Origin: an uncultured Planctomycetales bacterium
GTDB taxonomy: Bacteria > Planctomycetota > Planctomycetia > Pirellulales > Thermoguttaceae
Length of the DNA stretch: 32,041 nucleotides
NCBI GenBank assembly: GCA_946541595.1
Contig: CAMNJU010000011.1
Coordinates: forward strand, 1 to 32,041
Direction: 5' to 3'
Position numbers and translations under genes: made by a program. The notes beneath the pieces were generated by a model. It ran no database searches. It was not told the origin of the DNA and saw only the letters and a list, made by a program, of their open reading frames with translations. Every line of letters begins with the position of its first letter. Position 1 is the stretch's first letter. Below are positions 1 to 7,268 of the stretch, piece by piece.

Positions 1-577
1 TGATTCCAAGTTCAGGACAGAGCGAGGCGCCGTCGCTCTTCGCCAGCGGCAGGTCCGCGTACCGTACGTCCTTAGGAGGATCGTGTTCTTCCCAAAGGTC
101 GACTGAATTCGGCAGGATACTGAACGAACGCCGAACGATAATCTCGTCAATCTTGTCTTTCGACCCCTTTTGGGGACGGACGAACGCGGAAACCAGAACG
201 ACGCCTTCAAAGGGCGCGGGCGGCGTCCCTTCGACCGTCAACCGCTCGCCCTCGAGTCGGCAGGCAAGTCCCAGCTCTTCAAATCCCTGCGCGTCTTCCA
301 GTACGTACTCGCCTTTGGGGCGGCGTCCGGGGACGTCGAAAAGCCGGAATTCAGCGCGATAAAACTCGCCGACCTTTCCGTTTTTAAACGACATGCCGAC
401 GACCGCTTCGCGAAAGATAACCTCTTCGACTGTGTCGGGCCCGTCGTAAGGAAGGTCAATATACGCAATCTCAATCGTCAAAACGCTTTTAGGCGAATCG
501 GGCCAATCGGCGAGGTTCGGCGCGTCTTTACGCGGCGTCGGCGGCCTCAGATCTTTTTTACCGAAAAAATATCCCAT
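1..577 (-). CDS. Partial Ter-operon protein, paralogue of the N-terminus of the vWA/PP2C-like fusion (C-terminus off window)
   Basis: This reading frame is missing from the ORF track because it runs off the left edge. It starts at ATG 575-577 behind a strong Shine-Dalgarno (GGAGG, short spacer), 23 bases after the stop of the fusion gene, so it belongs to the same operon. About 192 residues are visible, beginning MGYFFGKKDLRPP. The part from about residue 30 aligns by eye with the N-terminus of the 934-residue neighbour. Shared blocks are GKVGEFYR versus GKVGEPYR, GFEELGLACRL versus GFEELGLRCRI, VEGTP versus IEGTP, and EHDPPKDVRYADLP versus KHDPPKDGLYADIP. The visible part therefore looks like an Ig/cadherin-like beta-sandwich followed by the linker that leads into the PP2C-like domain of the neighbour. 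I infer that a PP2C-type phosphatase domain follows outside the window, but this cannot be seen. Confidence 0.8.
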   Translation of the reverse strand, partial: MGYFFGKKDLRPPTPRKDAPNLADWPDSPKSVLTIEIAYIDLPYDGPDTVEEVIFREAVVGMSFKNGKVGEFYRAEFRLFDVPGRRPKGEYVLEDAQGFEELGLACRLEGERLTVEGTPPAPFEGVVLVSAFVRPQKGSKDKIDEIIVRRSFSILPNSVDLWEEHDPPKDVRYADLPLAKSDGASLCPELGI

Positions 578-600
578 TCGTTCCTCCGGAATCGCAAGCG

Positions 601-3405
601 CTACCTAACAATCCTGATTTCAGCCGGCGGGGGCGGCAGTTCCGAGTCGTCGGGCGGCGCCGCGGCCTGCATGCTGTCGCGGGATACGAACGACGAAACC
701 CAGTCCCAAAACTTCGCGAACGAAGCGACGTCCATCGTTCCGAGCGAATAAATCTCGTCGGTAAGGAGCCGCAGCGGCTCGACTTTCGCGCGCGGACCCG
801 CGCAGCACGCGGCGATCCGCGCAAAAGGATACTTCTTAATCGCGTTCGCCGCGCGTTTAAAGAGCAGCGTGTCGGACGGAGCGCCGTCCGTCATAACGAC
901 CAAAATAGGATTCCAATCCCCTCTAACCGACGCCGTCGAAAGCCGAACTTCATTTCTGAGCCGTTCGACAAGCAGCGCGAGCGCTTCTCCGAGATTCGTC
1001 GGCGACGTCTGCGGTACGGAAAGCGAGGGGAGCGTTACTTTGGAAAGCTCCGTCAGGGGCGTGAGGACTCTCGCGTGAAGATCGTACGAAATAATACTCA
1101 GCCAAACTGTTTCCAACGCGTACGGATCGCGGCGGAGGCTCGACAGGAGCGACTGCAGACCGACCTTCACCGCCTCGATCGGCTCGCCGCGCATCGACCC
1201 CGACGTGTCGAGCAATATGTAGACGGGCAATCTGCGCGAGACTGTTTCTTCAACGGCCGCCTGTCCCTGTTCCGGTTCCTCTTCTTCTCCGGCAGATTTC
1301 GAGATTATAAAGGGTTTAGGCGCGATGGGAATTCTGCTCAAGCGCGTCGTCGTTTGAACCGGGACGAGCCCGGCTTCTTCGGGAGGAAGCGCCGTAATAA
1401 AAGACGTGCCCGAAAGTTCCGAATAAATGTGAGCGACGACGTTTATTGAAATCTGACCCTTAAACCACGGTCGGGATTTCCCGGCGCGGTCGACGCTTCT
1501 AATTCTAAGTTTGCCCCCGTCAATTTCGCAGCGGAAACCGTATTGTTTGAAACCGACCGCGTCGAGGAGCGCAAAGTCGGCTCCGCCGACCGTCTTGTCC
1601 GCCAAAGGAAAGGTAAAATCGTAGCGAACGGCCGTCTCACCTTCGTCAAACGACATTTCCTCAATTCGTTTGAGAAAGCGGTTAAACTGAATGAAACCGT
1701 TGTTAGGATCTAAAAACTGAGCTAAAAGGGTGATTTTAAATTTGGCGCGGTAACGCGAAAGGCTGACCGCGGGCTTGGCGTCGCTCTTTTCAACCGCGCG
1801 CGGCGGCGGGGACAGCGCTGAAAAGAGCGGCGTCAGATCGTCGTCGTTCTCCTCGTCTTCCTCGTCAACAAGATCGCTCGGCGTTATCGAGTCGTCCGGT
1901 TCGTCGTCCGCGTCCGAACGCTCCCGCATTAGCGCGTCGTTGACAATCGCAACGAACGCGCGGTCCCCATAGTAGCCCGGTATTTGAAATTCAAGGCCCT
2001 TTAACGCCGCCTCGGCGCGCTCTTCGCAGCTTAGACCCAAGTCAAACGCGCCGGGCGCTAAACTTGGAAACGTCTTTGTCAGAAACTGCTCCCAAAGAGC
2101 GTACTCGTCCGCGAACGATTCGGGCGGAACAAAGGGCGCCAGCAAGCTTTTCGTCGCTAAAAAAATCCCGCCAAACTCCGTCAGAAACGTTATACGGGCG
2201 CGGTGGCGAACCGTCTTCCAAGGCGCGGACTCTTTCTTTATCTCCCAAGACGCGTCGTCGCGCAGATTCTCATCCCCCAATGGGGTAAGCAGAACGACCC
2301 GTGCGGCGTCGTTGGGGCGGTATATCGCCGTAACTCCGTCCCCGGTCCCATAAGAGAGGACGGCCCAAACGTCGGGGCGTTTCCTATTTCCGGAAAAACG
2401 CTTTATCGCGACGCACTGAAGAGAGGCGCGGTAATCGTCGGGATCGCTCTTTCTGGCCTGCGCCTCGGCGGCTATGATCTCGGCTTCCTTGCGCGCCAGT
2501 TTGGAGAAAAGCGAGTCGACTTGACCGCGCAGCGTCTTCCGCTCGACGCGTTCGGGAAAGACGGCGGCGCCGCCGAGTTCGTAAGCTTCTAAAAGAGCGT
2601 TCTCTACCGCGTCGGAAATCTGACAGGACGGGTCGTTCAAACGCGATTCCAGCCCGCGCGTCCACGCGCCGCGGCGAAGATCGGCGCCTTTATGCGCGTA
2701 CTTCGCCGACTCGCAGCCTTCCGCCGCGGCGAAAACATGCCAACCGTCTTCGTCCGCGCCCAGCGCGCAGGCGTAGCCGCTCTTGCAGTACGCGCCAAGA
2801 TGCTCCCGCAGCCGACCGCGTTTGCTCGCGGCTAAAACGGAAAGCGACTGATCGCCGTCGAGAAAGAATCCGTCGGAGCAGTCGTAGGGAATATCGGCGT
2901 AGAGGCCGTCCTTCGGAGGATCGTGTTTTTCCAGCGCTTCGAAAGGAACGGAGGCGATCGAAATAGGGCGGTAAATGGAAAATTCGCCGCTCCTGCCGAG
3001 CGAAGACTCTTCGTAGCCGTAGAACTCAACGCGACCTTTGAACGTTCGCGTCGGCGTCCCTTCAATCAGTAAAGAAGAGTCGTTAATGCGGCATCTTAAC
3101 CCCAACTCTTCAAATCCCGACGACCGTTTTAAATCGAAACCGTCCGCCGAAAGAAGATCGAACCCGTCCGGCGCCAGATTAATTTCAAAACGGTAGGGTT
3201 CGCCAACCTTACCTGTCGGAAACTCTATCCGTAAGATTGAACTGACAAAGGACGGATAATCAAAGTCGAGAACGTTCTGTCTCCCTTCGGACGCGCCGCC
3301 GCGCGACAATTCAATATAAAGCTCGATTCCCTGCAATTCCGCCACACCTTGTCCGAGCGCTTTCCAACGCCTCGCGCCGTCAAAAGTCCAACCCAATAAA
3401 ACCAA
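601..3405 (-). CDS. Multidomain Ig-like / degenerate PP2C-like / vWA (TerY-like) fusion protein
   Basis: A 934-residue protein with no signal peptide, so probably cytoplasmic. Domains read by eye: Ig/He_PIG-like sandwich at about 45-150; PP2C-like domain at about 190-490; acidic linker at 497-525 (DEEDEENDDD); second beta-sandwich at about 550-680; vWA domain at 724-915. The vWA part has a complete MIDAS (D733-x-S735-x-S737, T803, D840) and is close to the neighbouring TerY (LPVYILLDTSGSM versus LPVYLLLDVSGSM). The PP2C-like part keeps the order of PP2C motifs but looks damaged: the DG metal motif is EGCESA (E229), and the later TDG-type motif reads FLTEFGGIF. It may be a pseudophosphatase. 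The start is uncertain: the annotated codon is TTG with no good ribosome site, no ATG occurs before residue 493, and TTG at 3336 is an alternative. The PP2C assignment is by motif order only and needs a profile search. Confidence 0.82.
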   Translation of the reverse strand: MVLLGWTFDGARRWKALGQGVAELQGIELYIELSRGGASEGRQNVLDFDYPSFVSSILRIEFPTGKVGEPYRFEINLAPDGFDLLSADGFDLKRSSGFEELGLRCRINDSSLLIEGTPTRTFKGRVEFYGYEESSLGRSGEFSIYRPISIASVPFEALEKHDPPKDGLYADIPYDCSDGFFLDGDQSLSVLAASKRGRLREHLGAYCKSGYACALGADEDGWHVFAAAEGCESAKYAHKGADLRRGAWTRGLESRLNDPSCQISDAVENALLEAYELGGAAVFPERVERKTLRGQVDSLFSKLARKEAEIIAAEAQARKSDPDDYRASLQCVAIKRFSGNRKRPDVWAVLSYGTGDGVTAIYRPNDAARVVLLTPLGDENLRDDASWEIKKESAPWKTVRHRARITFLTEFGGIFLATKSLLAPFVPPESFADEYALWEQFLTKTFPSLAPGAFDLGLSCEERAEAALKGLEFQIPGYYGDRAFVAIVNDALMRERSDADDEPDDSITPSDLVDEEDEENDDDLTPLFSALSPPPRAVEKSDAKPAVSLSRYRAKFKITLLAQFLDPNNGFIQFNRFLKRIEEMSFDEGETAVRYDFTFPLADKTVGGADFALLDAVGFKQYGFRCEIDGGKLRIRSVDRAGKSRPWFKGQISINVVAHIYSELSGTSFITALPPEEAGLVPVQTTTRLSRIPIAPKPFIISKSAGEEEEPEQGQAAVEETVSRRLPVYILLDTSGSMRGEPIEAVKVGLQSLLSSLRRDPYALETVWLSIISYDLHARVLTPLTELSKVTLPSLSVPQTSPTNLGEALALLVERLRNEVRLSTASVRGDWNPILVVMTDGAPSDTLLFKRAANAIKKYPFARIAACCAGPRAKVEPLRLLTDEIYSLGTMDVASFAKFWDWVSSFVSRDSMQAAAPPDDSELPPPPAEIRIVR

Positions 3406-3446
3406 CGTCCGCGCCGAGATAAACGGCGCGGACGCGGCGTCGTCCG

Positions 3447-4088
3447 TTACGGTTTAACCAACGTGATCTCCGGCGGAGGCGGGGGCAGCTCGCTCATTCC
3501 GCTGTCGACCTCGCGGCCCGCGTCGACCTTCTTGCTGCTGGTCGAGATGCTCGCGGAAACCCACTTGAAGTACGCGCCGATCGTCGACGCGTCGGCGACG
3601 TCGAGCGTTACGACGTTCTCGGTAATCTTCTGAAGGGTTCCTACGTCCGCGTCGGCGCCCGCCGCGCACGCGACGACCGTGCCCCACTTATACGTCCGGA
3701 ACGTTTCCAGCCCTTTGTCGACGTCGTCGGTCGGGTATCCGTCGGTCATAACAAAAACGAGCGGCTTCCAGTCGCCCTTTTCCTCGGCGGTCGTCTTCTG
3801 AACTTCGGCGTTCGCGCATTCGGTTACCTTTTTAAGAACGCCGCCGAGCGACGTTCCGCCGTTCGCGGAGATCTGCGGCGGCTGGAACATAGCGACCTCT
3901 GTCAGCGGAACTATCTGCTGAACTTCGCTTCCGAACGTAAGAACGCTGATATACGCCGACTCCAGCGCGTAAGGATCCTTGCGGAGCGCGGAGTGCAGAA
4001 TTTGAATGCCGTTTTTAACCGCTTCGATCGGTTCCCCGCTCATCGAGCCGGAAACGTCGAGCAAAAGGTAAACGGGAAGTCTTCTCAT
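3447..4088 (-). CDS. terY: TerY-like von Willebrand factor A domain protein
   Basis: A 213-residue single-domain vWA protein of the TerY family, cytoplasmic. The MIDAS metal site is intact: D11-x-S13-x-S15 in LLDVSGSMSG, T79 in GGTSLGG and D116 in MTDGYPTDD. Such domains bind a divalent metal and partner proteins. In published Ter systems TerY works with a PP2C phosphatase and a protein kinase alongside TerD proteins. The start ATG has an AAAGGA ribosome site about 8 bases upstream. The fusion gene begins about 41 bases downstream. After a short Ser/Lys-rich spacer the protein ends in SELPPPPPEITLV, a tail nearly repeated at the end of the fusion protein. About 270 bases separate it from the divergent terD upstream, so a second promoter is possible. 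No substrate can be read from the sequence. Confidence 0.9.
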   Translation of the reverse strand: MRRLPVYLLLDVSGSMSGEPIEAVKNGIQILHSALRKDPYALESAYISVLTFGSEVQQIVPLTEVAMFQPPQISANGGTSLGGVLKKVTECANAEVQKTTAEEKGDWKPLVFVMTDGYPTDDVDKGLETFRTYKWGTVVACAAGADADVGTLQKITENVVTLDVADASTIGAYFKWVSASISTSSKKVDAGREVDSGMSELPPPPPEITLVKP

Positions 4089-4357
4089 GGAAACTGTCCT
4101 TTGTTGTTCTCTTCACGCCCGAAAAGACGCGAAAAAACGGTAAAAAATCGACGCGCCGCGAAAACAAACGCGCCGTCAAAATCCGAACGGCGCCGCGCTT
4201 TGCGAACGCCGCGCGTTTCGGGTTAAAACTGATTCGGGTACGGCGCGCCTCGCCGACGGAACGCGTCGGGAAGCGAACGCCCCTTTATAACGTATGCGAT
4301 TCCTCACGGCGAAACGCGGAAAATCGCGCGCTTTTTCGCCGAACGCCAAGCGCGGCG

Positions 4358-4921
4358 CTAACTGCGCTCGACGCCGTAATTGCGCGCGACCGTTCCGAGT
4401 CCGTAACCGAGTCCGGTTCCAAGCGCGCGAAAAACCCACTCGCCGTCGCGACGGCTAAGCTCGCCGAAAATCGCGCTCTGACCGTCGCCTGCGTCCTCAG
4501 GAAGGTCGAACCGGACGAGCTCCTCGTCGGACCGAGCGTCGATAAGCCGTATATACGCTGAGTCGACCTCGCCAAAATCCTGCACGCGCGCCTGAGCGTC
4601 GGATATCGAAACGACAAACGCGATCCGCTCGACGTCTTGCGGCAAGGCGGCTAAATCGACGCAAAACGTCTCCGCTTCGTCTTCCGTATGCCCGACGCGG
4701 CCGCCGCTCATGCGGACGACCGAACCGCACTGCGATTTCGGACGGCCGTAGAAGATAAAATCGGCGTCGCTGCGAACGCGGCGGAACGAATTGAGCAAAA
4801 AAGCGCTCGCGGTAAGGTCGAACTCGACGGCCGCGGGCGCGCGCCACCCGAGCTCGACGTTGACTTGCGTTGCGTCGGAAGGCGTCTCAATATTCTGTCC
4901 CCGGATAAGAGAGACGGCCAT
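4358..4921 (-). CDS. Divergent TerD-family protein
   Basis: A TerD-fold protein of 187 residues. I choose the start MAVSLIRGQ at 4921, five residues inside the ORF-track start, because GGAG lies about 7 bases upstream and the neighbouring TerD starts the same way (MAISLEKGQ). TerD domains are calcium-binding beta-sandwiches of the tellurium/stress-response family. Family blocks are clear: ASAFLLN, VRSDADFIFY, DVERIAFVVSI, and FGEL..R.GEWVFRALG. The calcium-ligand regions depart from canonical TerD: FDLTASAF replaces FDLDASAF, and the GDGDDE loop is replaced by SGGRVGHTEDEAE. Calcium binding may therefore be altered or lost, while the fold is kept for a heteromeric role. The C-terminus is glycine-rich (GTGLGYGLG). 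The gene lies 36 bases after the canonical terD in the same operon. Confidence 0.9.
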   Translation of the reverse strand: MAVSLIRGQNIETPSDATQVNVELGWRAPAAVEFDLTASAFLLNSFRRVRSDADFIFYGRPKSQCGSVVRMSGGRVGHTEDEAETFCVDLAALPQDVERIAFVVSISDAQARVQDFGEVDSAYIRLIDARSDEELVRFDLPEDAGDGQSAIFGELSRRDGEWVFRALGTGLGYGLGTVARNYGVERS

Positions 4922-4957
4922 AAACGGCTCCTTCACGTTCTATTTCCACGCGCCGCG

Positions 4958-5524
4958 TTACACAAAACAGCCGAAATGCGCGGCGAGCTCGTTGATTTCG
5001 TAATCGTAACCCTCTCCGATCGCGCGGAATTTCCACGCGCCGTGACGCCGGTAGAGTTCGCCAAAGACGAGCGCCTGATTGATACACGCGTCTTCCGTGA
5101 GTTCGAACCGCGCGATTTCCTCGCCCGTCTTGCCGTCGATAATGCGGATAAACGCGGAGTCGATCATGCCGAAATTCTGACGGCGCTCCTTCGCGCCGTA
5201 AATCGTCACGGCAAAGACGATCCTCTCGACGTCGGCCGGGACTTTCGAGAGGAAGACGCAAATCTTCTCGTCGTCGCCGTCCCCGGCTCCGTCGCAGTTG
5301 TCGCCCATGTGAACGACGGCGCCGCAGGGCGATTGACGCTGATTGAAGTAAATGCAGTCGTCGTTCGAACGAACTTTGCCGTCCGCGTTCAGCAAGAACG
5401 CGCTCGCGTCCAAATCGAAATTGTCGCCGGCGTCGAGACGCGGATTCCAGCCCACGCCGACCGTTACCTGAGTAAGACCGGCGTTCAGCGCCGTCTTCTG
5501 ACCTTTCTCTAGCGATATCGCCAT
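4958..5524 (-). CDS. terD: TerD family calcium-binding stress protein
   Basis: A canonical 188-residue TerD protein, presumably cytoplasmic or membrane-peripheral. The true start is MAISLEKGQ at 5524, not the upstream ATG of the ORF track: the extra 41 residues are Arg-rich and lack family similarity, and AAAAGG lies upstream of 5524. Family signatures include FDLDASAFLLN, GKVRSNDDCIYF, GDGDDEKI, VPADVERIVFAVTI, RRQNFG, and FGELYRR.GAWKFRAIG. The acidic ligands of the two calcium sites appear present. This is the first gene of the leftward operon with the second terD, terY, the vWA fusion and the partial gene. The family is known from tellurite, phage and colicin resistance and general envelope stress. 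Which stress it answers here cannot be read from sequence. Confidence 0.95.
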   Translation of the reverse strand: MAISLEKGQKTALNAGLTQVTVGVGWNPRLDAGDNFDLDASAFLLNADGKVRSNDDCIYFNQRQSPCGAVVHMGDNCDGAGDGDDEKICVFLSKVPADVERIVFAVTIYGAKERRQNFGMIDSAFIRIIDGKTGEEIARFELTEDACINQALVFGELYRRHGAWKFRAIGEGYDYEINELAAHFGCFV

Positions 5525-5989
5525 CGTTAACCTTTTCAACGCGTTGGGACAACCGCGCGCGGCCGCGTTGCCACACAAATTTTTACCGACTCGACCGCGA
5601 CGCGTCCTCCCTCCCATTATTGTAATTCGGCGAACGCAAAAAGACAAGCGAGTTCACGCAAACAAAATAAATTTCCCACGTTTTCGGGAAACTTGAACTC
5701 AAAAAAAACCGTCGAACCGAAAACAGAACAGCGGCGGAAGTCAGTCCCAAACCGACGTCGCAAAAAGGAAAAACAGAAACTCGCACAGCCGAAAGAAAAA
5801 CTCGACGGAAAGAAAGAAAGAGAAAAAAGCGAAGCGCGCGCCTAGACTGCGAAAGGAGGGAAAAGACAAGGGGGAAACAAGCGGGAAGGGGGGAAAGTCA
5901 CAACCCAAACGCGCGCTTCAAGGGGATTCGGAAATCGCTTTTTTCAAAGCGAGACGCCCGCGCCCAAACGGGAAAACAGGCGCCGTAAG
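5525..5989. other. Intergenic region between terD and tRNA-Cys
   Basis: About 465 bases with no convincing gene. It holds the predicted ter promoter. A purine-biased stretch on the plus strand (about 5800-5900) contains G-runs at 5858-5860, 5870-5874, 5883-5885 and 5888-5893. A small hairpin with a GAAA loop on the minus strand (5936-5951) lies about 40 bases after the tRNA and has no T-run behind it. The short ORFs here are not supported by ribosome sites. Confidence 0.6.
5619..5647 (-). promoter_or_regulatory. Predicted sigma70-type promoter of the ter operon
   Basis: On the minus strand, TTGTCT (5642-5647) and TACAAT (5619-5624) are separated by exactly 17 bases. Transcription would start near 5612, giving a leader of about 88 bases before terD. 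The same TACAAT -10 hexamer occurs in the strong promoter at 26291-26319, which supports the call. It is a prediction by eye. Confidence 0.55.
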
Positions 5990-6062
5990 AGGCGACCACC
6001 GGATTCGAACCGGTAAATGACGGATTTGCAATCCGTTGCCTTAGCCATTTGGCTAGGTCGCC
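5990..6062 (-). tRNA. tRNA-Cys (GCA)
   Basis: The reverse complement folds as a 73-base cloverleaf. The acceptor stem is GGCGACC/GGTCGCC with discriminator T, as expected for tRNA-Cys. The D arm is GCCAAATGGCTAAGGC. The anticodon arm is ACGGA-TTGCAAA-TCCGT with anticodon GCA at 6027-6029. The T arm is ACCGG-TTCGAAT-CCGGT. CCA is not encoded. Confidence 0.96.
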
Positions 6063-6224
6063 TTGCTGGTACGCTTTTATACTAACTGATAAAACCGAAT
6101 TTGCAAGAGGAAATTTTGCTTTTCGGGCCATTTTTGCCAAAATTCCACGCTTGCGCGTCTATGAGCGGAAACTGTAGATTCAAATTTCCGAACGCCCCCA
6201 AACGCGTCTGGCAAGCCCAAAACG

Positions 6225-6254
6225 CACGCGCGGCCGTCAGCGCAGCGGCGCGTG
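6225..6254 (-). terminator. Possible weak terminator overlapping the 3-prime end of coaD
   Basis: CACGCGC (6225-6231) and GCGCGTG (6248-6254) form a 7-bp stem with a 16-base loop. On the minus strand it is followed by a short T-rich stretch (GTTTTGGG). It overlaps the last codons of coaD and the T-run is short, so it is only tentative. Confidence 0.3.
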
Positions 6255-6755
6255 TTCCGCCGCCTTTTTGCGAACCGCCTCGATGACGCATTCGGGGAGG
6301 AACGACTTCAGTACGCCGTCCTCTTTCGCGCCGGCGATCTCCTTAATGAGCGAGCTCGACACGTGCGCCAGCTCCCCGTCGGCAATGAGAAAAAGCGTCT
6401 CGACGTCCGGCTCGATACGACGGTTCGCCATCATGAGCGTGAGCTCGGCCGGAATGTCGGTCAGCGGCCGAACCCCGCGAACAAGAACGCGCGCGCCGAG
6501 GCTCTTGGCGAAACGCACCGTCAGACCCTCGTAGGTCGTCGCGCGAACGTTGTCGAGCTTGAGCTCCGAGGCTGCCTGACGAATGAACTCGCAGCGCTCT
6601 TCGGAGGAAAACCACGGCGACTTTTCCGAGTTGATCCCGACGGCCACGACAAGCTCGTCGAAAAGCTTGCTCGCGCGCTCGATGACGTTCAGATGTCCGA
6701 GGGTTATCGGGTCGAAAGAACCGGGGTAGACGGCTAGTTTTACAGAAGATCCCAT
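6237..6755 (-). CDS. coaD: Phosphopantetheine adenylyltransferase
   Basis: A 172-residue cytoplasmic enzyme, full length for the family. It transfers AMP from ATP to 4-prime-phosphopantetheine to give dephospho-CoA, the penultimate step of coenzyme A synthesis. Diagnostic segments are the nucleotidyltransferase motif with T-x-G-H (YPGSFDPITLGHLNVI, residues 10-25), EGLTVRFAKSLGARVLVRGVR, ELTLMMANRRIEPDVETLFL, and SSSLIKEIA near the C-terminus. It stands alone, with tRNA-Cys downstream on the same strand and a divergent adaptor gene upstream. The start ATG has only a distant GGAGAGG (over 10 bases away), but the conserved N-terminus begins a few residues later, so the start is probably right. 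Confidence 0.96.
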   Translation of the reverse strand: MGSSVKLAVYPGSFDPITLGHLNVIERASKLFDELVVAVGINSEKSPWFSSEERCEFIRQAASELKLDNVRATTYEGLTVRFAKSLGARVLVRGVRPLTDIPAELTLMMANRRIEPDVETLFLIADGELAHVSSSLIKEIAGAKEDGVLKSFLPECVIEAVRKKAAEHAPLR

Positions 6756-7268
6756 AGCGGCGAAGGCCTCTCCGTTGGAAGACGCGGCGGTCCTCGGCGC
6801 GGACCGGCGGCAAATTTGAGCGCGGCAACCGCAGGCGCGACGGACGCGGAAAACAGGGCTCCGCGACGGGGCGCGCTCTTTGCGATATAATTGAAAAAAA
6901 TGGCTCGGTTGCCCTTTTTAATATCGGGAAAATACGATATAATTGAGCGGCTTGACTCGAGTTTTTTCGACGGGCGGGAGCCGAAACCGAAAACGATTTC
7001 GACTGCGGCGCCAAACTTGCTGCATTATAACAAACTGGAGCCGTTCCTACAGCGCCCCCCGACGGTCCGCGCGCGGGAACGGCGCGTTAATTCGCGTCAA
7101 TCCGTCTGGCGTTTCACTTGACATTCAGCGCCGCCCGGGGCGCTCGGGCCGAAAACGCGGCTCCCCGGCAAGACGCGGCGATTTTTACGGCAGAATACGA
7201 CGTCCGCAATGGGACCGCGCGAGCATGCTGCGCGCGGCCGCGAGGACAAACGATTATTGAGTACAAAG
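6756..7268. other. Divergent intergenic region between coaD and the GAF-HlyD gene
   Basis: About 510 bases with no convincing gene. Its AT-rich core (6880-6980) carries two copies of CGATATAATTGA, listed separately. A TTGACA occurs at 7118-7123, but no matching -10 hexamer stands at the right distance. The stretch 7030-7200 is GC-rich with no feature I can name. ORF-track entries here have no ribosome sites and are Arg-rich, as expected of noncoding frames. Confidence 0.5.
6883..6946. repeat. Two direct copies of CGATATAATTGA
   Basis: A 12-base sequence occurs at 6883-6894 and again at 6935-6946. Each copy contains TATAAT. Between them ATATCG (6922-6927) faces CGATAT (6935-6940) as a 6-bp inverted repeat. 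The copies could be two -10 elements reading towards the GAF-HlyD gene or a regulator binding site. The -35 regions are poor (TTTTTA at 6915-6920 for the second copy, 17-base spacing). Confidence 0.45.

Noticed and set aside
4688-5512. Plus-strand ORF (274 aa) across both terD genes
   Set aside because: Both TerD proteins match the family on the minus strand. This frame has no domain.
7118-7146. TTGACA at 7118-7123 as a promoter for the GAF-HlyD gene
   Set aside because: The sequence 16 to 18 bases downstream is GC-rich and has no -10-like hexamer.
6943-7260. 105-residue ORF in the coaD/GAF-HlyD intergenic region
   Set aside because: Arg-rich with no ribosome site or domain, and neighbouring frames are equally open.
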